Part shown: piece by piece, positions 18,923 to 27,103 of the stretch
How the letters are laid out: each line of letters opens with the position of its first letter
Position numbering within the stretch: position 1 is the first letter of the stretch
DNA from: Xanthomonas translucens pv. cerealis
GTDB taxonomy: Bacteria > Pseudomonadota > Gammaproteobacteria > Xanthomonadales > Xanthomonadaceae
Assembly (NCBI RefSeq): GCF_006838285.1
Contig: NZ_CP038228.1
Coordinates: 3,658,001-3,722,000, forward strand
Length of the DNA: 64,000 nt
Reading direction: 5' to 3'
Notes under the pieces: generated by a model
The model's input: the letters and a program-made list of their open reading frames with translations, nothing else
The model's database searches: none
What the model was told of the DNA's origin: nothing
Made by a program: the position numbers and the translations under genes

Positions 18923-20290
18923 ATGAATTCCACCGCTCCCGTCCGCGCGCCCGCGCCCTCACCTGCCACGCCGCAGGCGCCCGCGGCGGAAACGCCGGAC
19001 GTGCTGGTGATCGGCGGCGGCCCGGCCGGCTGCGCCGCGGCGATCCTGCTGGCGCAACGGGGCTGGCAAGTGACCCTGCTGGAGAAGGACCACCATCCGC
19101 GCTTCCACATTGGCGAATCGCTCTTGCCGATGAACATCCCGATCCTGCAGCGGCTGGGGGTGCTGGAGCAGGTGCGCGCGATCGGCGTGCTCAAGCTCGG
19201 CGCCGACTTCCCCAACGACAGCGGCGGCTACAACACCTTCCGCTTCGCGCAGGCGCTGGGCGCGCAGTCCGACTACGCGTTCCAGGTGCCGCGCGCCGAC
19301 TTCGACCGGGTGCTGTTCGCCCACGCCCGCGCCGCCGGCGCCGACCTGCGCGAAGGCATCAAGGTCGAGAGCGTGCAGCTCGACGGCGCGCAGCCGCTGG
19401 TACATGCGCGCGACGCCGACGGGCTGCGCTGCTTTCGCCCGCGCTACCTGATCGACGCCAGCGGCCGCGACACCTTCCTCGGCAACAAGCTCAAGCTCAA
19501 GCGCGCCAACCCGCGGCACCAGTCGGCGGCGCTGTTCAGCCATTTCCGCGGGGTGGCGCGGCGCCCCGGCGAGGACGCCGGCAACATCAGCATCTACCGC
19601 CACCCGCACGGCTGGATGTGGCTGATCCCGCTGCCCGACGACGTGATGAGCGTCGGCGCGGTGTGCGATCCGGAGTACATGAAGACCCGCCAGGGCGACA
19701 GCGAGGCGTTCCTGCTGCGCACCCTGGCGCTCAATCCCGACGTGGCCGCGCGCATGCAAGGCGCGCAGCGCATGGCGCCGGTGCATGCCACCGGCAACTA
19801 CGCCTACGAATGCACGCGCATGAGCGGGCCGCGCTGGCTGATGCTCGGCGACGCCTACGCCTTCGTCGATCCGATGTTCTCCTCCGGCGTGTACCTGGCC
19901 ATGCACAGCGCCGAGCGCGGCGCGGCGATGGTGGATGCGGCGCTGCGCGATCCGGCCAGCGAAGCGCGCCTGCAGCGCGGCCTGGAGCGGCATCTGCGGC
20001 GCGGCCTGCACGAATTCAAGTGGTTCATCTACCGCTTCACCTCGCCCACCATGCGCGAACTGTTCGCGCAGCCGCGCAATGTGCTGCAGGTGGAACAGGC
20101 GGTGGTGGCGATGCTGGCCGGCGACGTGTTCGACAACCGCGCCGTGCTGCGCCGGCTGCGCGTGTTCCGCGCGATCTACGCCATGTCCGCGCTGGCGATG
20201 CTGCCGCGCGCATGGAGCGCCTGGCGCCATCGTCGCCGCCAGGCACGCGAACAGTTCCACGGCGACACCTTGCACGGAGACAAATCATGA
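18923..20290 (+). CDS. Flavin-dependent halogenase-fold oxidoreductase 2 (pigment cluster)
   Basis: A 455-residue flavoprotein with the FAD motif IGGGPAG (residues 30-36), the PRFHIGESLLP block, GWMWLIP (WxWxIP type) and a GDAYAFVDPMFSSG motif shared by halogenases and geranylgeranyl reductase-like enzymes. Lys91 (GVLKLGADF) is positioned like the halogenase catalytic lysine. It may act on the aryl head made by XanB2, whose gene overlaps its stop codon by ATGA. Reduction or hydroxylation instead of halogenation cannot be excluded. Confidence 0.8.
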   Translation: MNSTAPVRAPAPSPATPQAPAAETPDVLVIGGGPAGCAAAILLAQRGWQVTLLEKDHHPRFHIGESLLPMNIPILQRLGVLEQVRAIGVLKLGADFPNDSGGYNTFRFAQALGAQSDYAFQVPRADFDRVLFAHARAAGADLREGIKVESVQLDGAQPLVHARDADGLRCFRPRYLIDASGRDTFLGNKLKLKRANPRHQSAALFSHFRGVARRPGEDAGNISIYRHPHGWMWLIPLPDDVMSVGAVCDPEYMKTRQGDSEAFLLRTLALNPDVAARMQGAQRMAPVHATGNYAYECTRMSGPRWLMLGDAYAFVDPMFSSGVYLAMHSAERGAAMVDAALRDPASEARLQRGLERHLRRGLHEFKWFIYRFTSPTMRELFAQPRNVLQVEQAVVAMLAGDVFDNRAVLRRLRVFRAIYAMSALAMLPRAWSAWRHRRRQAREQFHGDTLHGDKS

Positions 20291-21297
20291 GCCGGCCGCA
20301 CCCGCCGTTCGCGCACCACGAGCAGCGGCATCCGCGGTTGCAGGTGGACTACGTCGCCGAAACCAACCTGGGCGACCTGCTGCGCGACGAACGGGTGTTG
20401 GCGGTGTTCGGCTTCGGCAACGACGCCCCGCGCCACCACGCCCCCCGCTACCTGCGCGTGCCGTTGCAACCGTACGGCCCGCGCATGCTCGAAGTGTGGC
20501 GCACCGACGCGCCGGTCAGCAGCGGCCGCGACGGCGACATCGCCTGGGCCAGCGACGGACACCTGCAGTTCGGCGTGATCGAGATCGACGAGCAGGCGCT
20601 GGCGATCGAAGATGCCTCGGCGCTGGCCTACGCGCAGATCACCGCCTTCGTCGCCAGCAGCGCCACGCCGCGCATGTTGCGCATCTGGAACTATCTCGAC
20701 GCCATCACCCTGGGCAATGGCGACCGCGAGCGCTACCGCCAGTTCTGCGTCGGCCGTGCGCGCGGGCTGGGCGATTTCGACGCCAGCCAGCTGCCGGCCG
20801 CCACCGCGGTCGGCCGCTGCGACGACGCCCGGGTAATGCAGATCTACTGGCTGGCCGCCGCGCAGGCCGGCACGCCGCTGGAGAACCCGCGCCAGGTTAG
20901 CGCCTACCGCTACCCGCGCCAGTACGGCCCGCAATCGCCGAGCTTCGCCCGCGCGATGCTGCCGCCGGCCGGCAGCGACATGCCGCTGCTGCTGTCCGGC
21001 ACCGCCAGCGTGGTCGGCCACGCCTCGATGCATAGCGGCCAGCTGCTGGCGCAGCTGGAGGAAACCTTCGCCAACTTCGACGCACTGCTGGCCGCCGCCC
21101 GCACCCACCGCCCGGACCTGCCTGCACAGTTCGGCGATGGCACCCGGCTCAAGGTCTATGTGCGCGAAGCCGCCGACCTGCCGCTGGTCGCCGCCGCCCT
21201 CGACGCCCGCTTCGGCGCGCGCGTCCCGCGCCTGCTGCTGCACGCGGTGATCTGCCGCAACGAACTGGCGGTGGAGATCGATGGCGTGCATGGTTGA
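20287..21297 (+). CDS. xanB2: Chorismatase XanB2 (3-/4-hydroxybenzoate synthase)
   Basis: A 336-residue protein of the chorismatase family (FkbO/Hyg5/XanB2), often annotated as pteridine-dependent deoxygenase. It has two tandem YjgF/RidA-like halves, including LRIWNYLDAITLGNGDRERYRQFCVGRA and the LLLSGTASVVGH segment in the second half. XanB2 of Xanthomonas cleaves chorismate to 3-hydroxybenzoate, the starter for xanthomonadin, and 4-hydroxybenzoate, which feeds ubiquinone. Length and location in the pigment locus fit. In other xanthomonads the xanA2 ligase is close by; here about 3.3 kb of accessory DNA lies between. Confidence 0.9.
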   Translation: MSRPHPPFAHHEQRHPRLQVDYVAETNLGDLLRDERVLAVFGFGNDAPRHHAPRYLRVPLQPYGPRMLEVWRTDAPVSSGRDGDIAWASDGHLQFGVIEIDEQALAIEDASALAYAQITAFVASSATPRMLRIWNYLDAITLGNGDRERYRQFCVGRARGLGDFDASQLPAATAVGRCDDARVMQIYWLAAAQAGTPLENPRQVSAYRYPRQYGPQSPSFARAMLPPAGSDMPLLLSGTASVVGHASMHSGQLLAQLEETFANFDALLAAARTHRPDLPAQFGDGTRLKVYVREAADLPLVAAALDARFGARVPRLLLHAVICRNELAVEIDGVHG

Positions 21298-22147
21298 GCG
21301 TGCGGGCCTACGCCGAAACGCACAGCGCCCTCGCTCGTAATGCGGCTGGCCTGAAATACAACTCATGAACGAGGCGCCGATCATGCCGGGCTGGTGACGT
21401 TGGTTCCAGCGGCTGCTGATCTGCGCGTCGGTCGAGATCACACCCGAGCCGTTGCGATCGCTGCCGCAGCTGCGCGGCAATGGCTTGCGCCTCGGCTAGT
21501 CCCTGCTGGTCACGAGCCTGGCCAGTGCGACCGCGTTGCTTCCAAAGCGAGACACTCTGACGGGGCAAGTAGCCCGGCGCCTCGGGATGGACTGAGAGCA
21601 TGAAAATTTTCAGGAATCCGCTATCCAAGCAGGAACGACCGGAATCCAACCGCGTCCGTTGCCGGAGATCCCGGACACCTTAGAAGTCGGCGGTGGATGG
21701 GCATGCGGCGATCACCGGCGGTCCAACGGCAATGGTGAAAGATAGCGTGCCGTGGATGTGGTGGATTTTGGCGGAGATGATGTCGCTCGCCCTGCCGGGC
21801 CAGCAAGCTGTCGGCCGGCGTTGCGTCCTCGGCCCGACGATGGCTGATGCGAGCCGGACTCGCCTCGGCTAGGTCATTTGCGTCGGCACGCCCTTGTTGT
21901 GCTCGAAAGCGGACGTGCGCGTAGTTGATGCCTTCCTCTGTCAGCGAGCGATGCTGCCGAACGACGACTGCGCGCGCAGTCAGTTGGTCATCGTCCGCCA
22001 GGTGAGGGCCGCAATCTCGGCGCCGCCGCCCGAAAAGCGACAGCCCGCACGGTTAGGGCTGTGAGCCCTAGGTAGAGTTGGATCGCTGTTCAGTTGACCG
22101 CCCCGCAGTCAGCGTCTTATCACTCGCCTGCACACTGGAACGTTGCT
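21298..22147 (+). other. 850-bp region without a supportable gene
   Basis: No open frame here has a convincing protein character. Short frames on both strands are broken by stops, and base composition is less biased at third positions than in the flanking pigment genes. It is probably decayed accessory DNA; no intact insertion sequence ends were found. Confidence 0.5.
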
Positions 22148-22417
22148 ATGTCGCATTTTTCTATAGGATATCTCTCCTTAGTTGCTGCCTTTGCGTTTCC
22201 AGCCCTGTACCTTTTGGGATACGGCGTGCGTTATGTACACACGTGGAGCAAACGCTTGGACCCGCCCAAGGATCGCATCAAGTTTTTCCTAATCGTGTCG
22301 TTGGTCTTCGGCTTGCTGGCCGGTTCGGTCGCCCAACCGCTATGGGATAAAGCAGCCGCGTGCAAAGCATCACATCAACCTCTAGGCGTCTGTCTCTTCT
22401 TCTCAGGTCAGAACTGA
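22148..22417 (+). CDS. Small two-helix membrane protein, unknown function
   Basis: An 89-residue protein starting MSHFSIGYLSLVAAF. It has two hydrophobic segments (about residues 7-25 and 43-62) joined by a charged loop (KRLDPPKDRIK), then a tail with two cysteines (CKASHQPLGVC). The GC content is lower than in the neighbours. An upstream in-frame start at 22094 would add 18 polar residues and is less likely. It stands alone between decayed DNA and an IS3 remnant, about 600 bp before the effector-like M23 gene. A role as a partner of that gene is possible but unproven. Confidence 0.55.
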   Translation: MSHFSIGYLSLVAAFAFPALYLLGYGVRYVHTWSKRLDPPKDRIKFFLIVSLVFGLLAGSVAQPLWDKAAACKASHQPLGVCLFFSGQN

Positions 22418-22435
22418 CAGCAATAAAACGACTGG

Positions 22436-22640
22436 GCATGCGTGACCCGTGTGCTGAATCGGTTGGCGCACAATCACGGCATGCAGTAGATGATTCGTAC
22501 CAATAATGGCACGGGGTTCCGCTGCAAGGCATCGGTCGTCTAGGCTCCAACCCGCTCATCCAGCAAGGCAAGCCGAACCAAAGTGTTTACGTCGAATCGT
22601 TCCGGTCGGCTGCCCGAGGAACATCCGCCAGCCGAAGCAG
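22436..22640 (+). pseudogene. Decayed IS3-family transposase (OrfB) fragment
   Basis: Two adjacent frames encode recognisable pieces of an IS3 integrase core: VTRVLNRLAHNHGMQ, stop, MIRTNNGTGF (compare IRTDNGPEF) from 22442, then in another frame PLIQQGKPNQSVYVESF (compare GKPNQNAYIESF) from about 22552. A stop codon and a frameshift separate them, and the rest of the transposase is missing. The remnant shows that mobile DNA entered between xanB2 and xanA2. Confidence 0.7.
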
Positions 22641-23018
22641 AAGCGATCTACTATCAGTTCGTGCGCTCGCCATGGCGGCGTGACTCACACCAAAAAGACA
22701 CGACCGTCCAGTAGCCGCAGTCGCTATTCAACGCAGTGGGGGCATCGCCTCCCGTTGCCAGTGAGCCATTGCCATGAAAGCGGAGTGCGAATAATCGGAA
22801 ATTCCAAACTTGACAAGGTCTGAAATAGAAGACTAACTTTGTCTACCCAGCGCTGCTGACACCGTTACCGCTTGCGGCAATATGGGGCTTGGACGCATTC
22901 GCCCCACATGGGGCAATCGCCTGCACCATGATCGCTTAACAAGCTCACACACAAGCCTCTGGAGCCAGACCGCATGCTCGATTTCTCGGGCTGATTCATC
23001 TACAAGGAAGACATCTTC
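22641..23018 (+). other. Leader region of the effector-like gene, no other gene seen
   Basis: This stretch has several frames with stops and lower GC than the flanks. The last bases contain the Shine-Dalgarno AAGGAAG nine bases before the ATG at 23019. No promoter elements could be assigned with confidence. Confidence 0.4.
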
Positions 23019-24587
23019 ATGGCCGATACCGAGCAGAAGAAACTGGCGAAGATCAGCAAGTTGGTCTATCCGTTCCAGAAAAGCGCAGAAGCAGGCAAGG
23101 CCGGGGCCAAGCCGACCGACATCGACGATCCGCAGGTCTATTTCGATGCGCTGTCCAACGCGCAGGACGGGTTCTACCCCATCGGCGCCAATGGGCAATG
23201 GCACGGCGGCATCCATTTCGATACGCAAACCGGCAACACCCTGGCGCAGGAAGACGGCATCCGCTGCATCGGCGATGGCGAGGTCGTCGCTTATCGCATC
23301 GACTCGAAATACCCGAACGTCGACTTCAGCGCCGGCAAGGCCACCTACTCGCGCGGCTTCGTGTTGGTCCGCCACTGCCTGGAGCTTCCGCCTGCGCCCA
23401 AGCAGACCGCGCAGCCTGCCCCTGCTGGACCGGGCGCGGCCAACACGGCACCGTCCACGCCACAGCCGGCAGCCCAGCCTGCGGCAACACCCGATCAGAA
23501 GGCGAAAGAGCCTTCGCTGATCTTCTACAGCGTCTATCTCCACCTGCTCGACTGGGCCGGCTACCAAGCCGATCCGAAGAAGCCGCGCCCGGCGTTCTGG
23601 AAGAGCGTGGCCTATGTGGTCGGCGACAAGGCCAAGGACCGCGACAGGGCCTCCAATCCTTCCATCCCGGAGGCAGGCGTAGGCCTTAACCTGCGCGACG
23701 CGCAGCATCAGAAGGTCGGCTATGCGCCACGCGGCGCCAAGCTGCGGCTGGGTGCCGAAAATCCCAACAAAAAGGGGTATTTCGTCATCTCCGAGGTCGT
23801 CAGCGGGCAGACCGTTCCTGCCGACGCAAAAGGACTGTATGCCTACAAAGCCGAGCTGACCGCCGCCGGCGCCGAGCCCGACCGCCAGGACGCGGTCTAT
23901 GTGTTGCCAACCCCTGCCCCGATCAAAGCCGGCGACTTGATCGGCTATCTCGGTCACTACCAGCGCTTTGCCGATCTCGAGCCATTGGCGGCAACCGGCC
24001 CCGCGCAGAATGGCGTGCGGCCACTGGTCCAGTTGGACGTATTCACCGCAGAAGATCTCAAGACCTTCATCGCCAAGAGCCGTGAGCGGGCGAAGCTGCT
24101 GGATGCCAAGCAAAAGACGCTGCTCAAGATCGACGTGGGCGCCAAACTTGTGCTGCCAAGCGAACCGGACCAGCAGATCGGCACCGAGGAGGCCGCCGCC
24201 GTGGTCCCCGGCGGCAAGGACGGAGCCTGGGTTCAGGTGCGCAAAGGCACCTTGCAGATCATGGACAAGGGCAGCCTGAGCGGCTTCAACAGCACCACGC
24301 ACGCCTACGGCGGCGGCCAGATCCTGCATCGCGTGCTCGGTGCCAGCGATAGCGACAGCATCACCGAAGCGGCCTACAACGCGCTGAAGACCAAGGAAGA
24401 AAAAGACAAGTATCCGCGCCGCCAGGTACTCGTTCCCAGCGGCCCGCCGGTGTGGGTGCAAAAGGCGCTGATGGGCGCCGACACCAGCGTCGCCGGCCGC
24501 TCGCTCAAGGCGTGGAGCACGTTCCCGCTACAGGCCAGCCAGGCCAACGGGCCGGAGGCGGGCTTCATCCGCGTCGTCGCGATCTGA
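23019..24587 (+). CDS. M23-like cell-wall hydrolase-type protein, possible interbacterial effector
   Basis: A 522-residue soluble protein with no signal peptide. The N-terminal half looks like an M23 (LytM) peptidase domain: GQWHGGIHFDTQTG (His62, His66, Asp68), GIRCIGDGEVVAYR, a Pro/Ala/Gln-rich insert (about residues 128-165) and FYSVYLHLLDW. The third M23 motif, normally HxH, reads VQLDVF here, and the HxxxD motif reads HGGIH, so catalysis is uncertain. The C-terminal half has no recognised domain. Leaderless M23-like proteins of this kind are often type VI secretion cargo, but no secretion genes are nearby. The ATG at 23019 follows a strong AAGGAAG. It is convergent with xanA2. Confidence 0.6.
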   Translation: MADTEQKKLAKISKLVYPFQKSAEAGKAGAKPTDIDDPQVYFDALSNAQDGFYPIGANGQWHGGIHFDTQTGNTLAQEDGIRCIGDGEVVAYRIDSKYPNVDFSAGKATYSRGFVLVRHCLELPPAPKQTAQPAPAGPGAANTAPSTPQPAAQPAATPDQKAKEPSLIFYSVYLHLLDWAGYQADPKKPRPAFWKSVAYVVGDKAKDRDRASNPSIPEAGVGLNLRDAQHQKVGYAPRGAKLRLGAENPNKKGYFVISEVVSGQTVPADAKGLYAYKAELTAAGAEPDRQDAVYVLPTPAPIKAGDLIGYLGHYQRFADLEPLAATGPAQNGVRPLVQLDVFTAEDLKTFIAKSRERAKLLDAKQKTLLKIDVGAKLVLPSEPDQQIGTEEAAAVVPGGKDGAWVQVRKGTLQIMDKGSLSGFNSTTHAYGGGQILHRVLGASDSDSITEAAYNALKTKEEKDKYPRRQVLVPSGPPVWVQKALMGADTSVAGRSLKAWSTFPLQASQANGPEAGFIRVVAI

Positions 24588-24588
24588 C

Positions 24589-25950
24589 TCAGCCCTCGCA
24601 CTCCCCCGCCAACAACGCCAGCAAGCGATCGCGCGGCAGCTTGCCGGTTTCGTTGCGCGGCAAGGCGTCGAGCTTGCGCAGGCGGCGCGGCAGGAACACC
24701 GGGTCCAGTTCGCGGCGCAGTGCTGCCAGGATCGCGGCTTCGTCCAGGCTCGGTGCGACAACCACGGCGGCGATGCGGCCGACCGCGCGGCCAGGTTCCG
24801 GCTCCAGTTGCAGGATCGCGCCGTCGACCACGCCCGGCACGGCCAGCAGGCACCGGGTCAGGTCGGCCATTGAGGCGCGCTTGCCGGCAATCTCCAGCAG
24901 GTCGGCCTGGCGTCCGCGAACCTGGAAGCGGCCGTCGGCGTCCACCTCCATGAGGTCGGCCAGCAGTACAGGCTGCGGCAGGTGCGGTGCGTGCACCAAC
25001 GTGCCGTCGGGTTGCGGCGACACGCGCACGCCGGGCAGCGGCGTCCACGGCGCTTCGCAGGCGGTGCGGCGGCTGGCGAATACGCAGGTCTCGGTGGAAC
25101 CGAACATCTCGCGCACTTCGCCGCCGAAGCGCGCCTCGGCGGCCGCAGCCAGTTCCTGCGCCAGCGGCGCGGTGGCCGAGACGATGCCGGCCAACGGCGG
25201 CAAGGCGACGCCGGAATCGACCAGCGCGCGCAGGTGCACCGGGGTGGTCACCAGCAGCCGCGGCGCCGGCACCTGCGCCAGCGCGCGCGCCACGTCATCG
25301 GGGAAGAACGGCCGCCCGGCGTGCACCGCCAGCGGCGTCACCAGCGGCATCAGCACCGACAGCTCCATGCCGTACATGTGCTGCGGCGGCACCGTGGCCA
25401 CCACCTGCGGCACCGCGTCCGCGTCCCACAGTCCGACCAGCGCCAACAGATCCTGGCGGGTGCTGGTCAGGAAGCTGCCCCAGGTCTTGGGATTGGGTTT
25501 CGGCGCGCCGGTGCTGCCGGAGGTGAAGCCGATCGCGACCAGCGTGTCGTCCGCCAACTGCGGCATGGCGCCATCCAGGCTGGGCAACGGTTCGGGCAGC
25601 TGCCAGTAGCGCGGCGGCGGTTCGGGCAACAGCAGGTCGCCCAGGCAATAGCTGTCGGCGTGGCTGCGCTGCACCTCGACCACCACCGCCGGCGCGCGCG
25701 AGGACGGCAAGAGCGAGGTTTGCCCGCGCAGCGCCACCGCGCAGAACGCGACCATGAACCGGTAGCGGTCCTCGCACAGGTTCAGCGCATGCCGGCCCGG
25801 CGGCAGCACCGCGGCCAGCCCGCGCACATGGCCGAGGAAAGTGGCCAGGTCGATGTGCTGGCCGCCAGCGTAGGCGAGCGGACGGTGCAGGTCGCCGACC
25901 GCAAGCGGATGCAGCAATGGCGTGGAAACAGCAGAAGAGGCGGCAGGCAT
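24589..25950 (-). CDS. AMP-binding acyl-CoA/ACP ligase of the pigment cluster (XanA2-like)
   Basis: A 453-residue adenylate-forming enzyme. The phosphate-binding loop FTSGSTGAPKPNPKTW, the MFGSTET motif and the C-terminal lysine segment NETGKLPRD are all present. It is short for this superfamily, as expected for the ligases that activate the aryl starter in aryl polyene clusters. It should activate 3-hydroxybenzoate from XanB2 and load it on CoA or on the cluster ACP. It is transcribed toward the effector-like gene; the two stop codons are one base apart. Confidence 0.85.
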   Translation of the reverse strand: MPAASSAVSTPLLHPLAVGDLHRPLAYAGGQHIDLATFLGHVRGLAAVLPPGRHALNLCEDRYRFMVAFCAVALRGQTSLLPSSRAPAVVVEVQRSHADSYCLGDLLLPEPPPRYWQLPEPLPSLDGAMPQLADDTLVAIGFTSGSTGAPKPNPKTWGSFLTSTRQDLLALVGLWDADAVPQVVATVPPQHMYGMELSVLMPLVTPLAVHAGRPFFPDDVARALAQVPAPRLLVTTPVHLRALVDSGVALPPLAGIVSATAPLAQELAAAAEARFGGEVREMFGSTETCVFASRRTACEAPWTPLPGVRVSPQPDGTLVHAPHLPQPVLLADLMEVDADGRFQVRGRQADLLEIAGKRASMADLTRCLLAVPGVVDGAILQLEPEPGRAVGRIAAVVVAPSLDEAAILAALRRELDPVFLPRRLRKLDALPRNETGKLPRDRLLALLAGECEG

Positions 25951-26086
25951 GCGTGGCGACGGCTCGGCGGGCGACTGGCCCGCAACGGGCGGCGCGAGTC
26001 CGTAGCTTGGCCGCCGCCGCCGCCGCTGGCAAGCAGGGCGTGCCGCTCACGCGCTCGCGGCAAGCGCCGCGCCGACGCTACGGCAC

Positions 26087-27103
26087 TCAGTGGTGATAGC
26101 CGCTGTCGGCGGTGATCTTGCCGCGGAACACCCGGTACGACCAAGCCGTGTAGCCCAGGATCACCGGCAGCAGCACCGCCAGCCCGGCCAGCACGAAGCC
26201 CTGCGAGGACGGCGGCGAGGCCGCTTCCCAGATGGTCAGCCCCGGCGGCACGATGTTCGGCCAGATGCCCAGCACCAGGCCGAAGAACCCGAGCACGAAA
26301 AAGCACAGCGTCAGCAGGAACGGGCGCGCATCGCGGCCCTGCGCCATCGCCGCGCGCCACAGCGCGAACGCGTTGACCAGCACCAGCAGCGGCACCGGCG
26401 ACAGCCACCAGAAATTGCCGCCGTGGAACCAGCGCGCCATGATCCGCGAATCCAGGAACGGCAGCCAGGCGCTGACCAGGCCCATGAACACCACCACCAC
26501 CAGCACCAGCGGCCGGGTCAGCGAACGCGCCACGCGCTGCATCGGCCCCTCTGTCTTCAGGATCATCCAGCTGCCGCCGAGCAGCGCATAGCCGAACACC
26601 ACCGCCGCGCCGGTCAGCATCGAGAACGGGCTGAACCAGCCGAGCACGCCGCCCAGGTACTTGCCGCCCTGCAGCGGCATGCCCTCGACCAGCGCGCCGA
26701 GGATCACGCCCTGCCAGAACGCCGCGCACAGCGAACCCAGCGCGAACGCCCAGCCCCACAGGTACTTGGAGCGATGCGCCTTGAAGCGGAACTCGAACGC
26801 CACGCCGCGGAACACCAGCGCGACCAGCATCAGCAGCACCGGCAGGTACAGCGCCGACAGGATCAGCGCATAGGCCTTGGGGAACGCCGCCAGCAGGCCG
26901 GCGCCGCCGAGTACCAGCCAGGTCTCGTTGCCGTCCCAAATCGGCGCGGCGGTGTTCATCATCAGGTCCAGCTGCGCTTCGTCCTCGGCGAACGGGGCGA
27001 GGATGCCCAGGCCGAGCACGAAGCCGTCCAGCAGCACGTACATCAGCACGCCGAAGCCGATCACCCCGAACCAGATCACCGGCAGCACGGTGGGCATGTC
27101 CAT
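26087..27103 (-). CDS. cydB: Cytochrome bd-type ubiquinol oxidase subunit II
   Basis: A 338-residue membrane protein with eight or nine helices, starting MDMPTVLPVIWFGVIGFGVLMYVLLDGFVLGLGIL, typical of CydB. The DGFVLG motif and APIWDGNETWLVLGG are family signatures. It forms the heterodimeric bd oxidase with CydA, which oxidises ubiquinol and reduces oxygen without pumping protons. Its ATG overlaps the cydA stop codon by ATGA. Confidence 0.95.
   Translation of the reverse strand: MDMPTVLPVIWFGVIGFGVLMYVLLDGFVLGLGILAPFAEDEAQLDLMMNTAAPIWDGNETWLVLGGAGLLAAFPKAYALILSALYLPVLLMLVALVFRGVAFEFRFKAHRSKYLWGWAFALGSLCAAFWQGVILGALVEGMPLQGGKYLGGVLGWFSPFSMLTGAAVVFGYALLGGSWMILKTEGPMQRVARSLTRPLVLVVVVFMGLVSAWLPFLDSRIMARWFHGGNFWWLSPVPLLVLVNAFALWRAAMAQGRDARPFLLTLCFFVLGFFGLVLGIWPNIVPPGLTIWEAASPPSSQGFVLAGLAVLLPVILGYTAWSYRVFRGKITADSGYHH

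Noticed and set aside
21308..21649. A 113-codon minus-strand frame after xanB2
   Set aside because: No signature, no ribosome binding site and a poor codon pattern; treated as decayed DNA.
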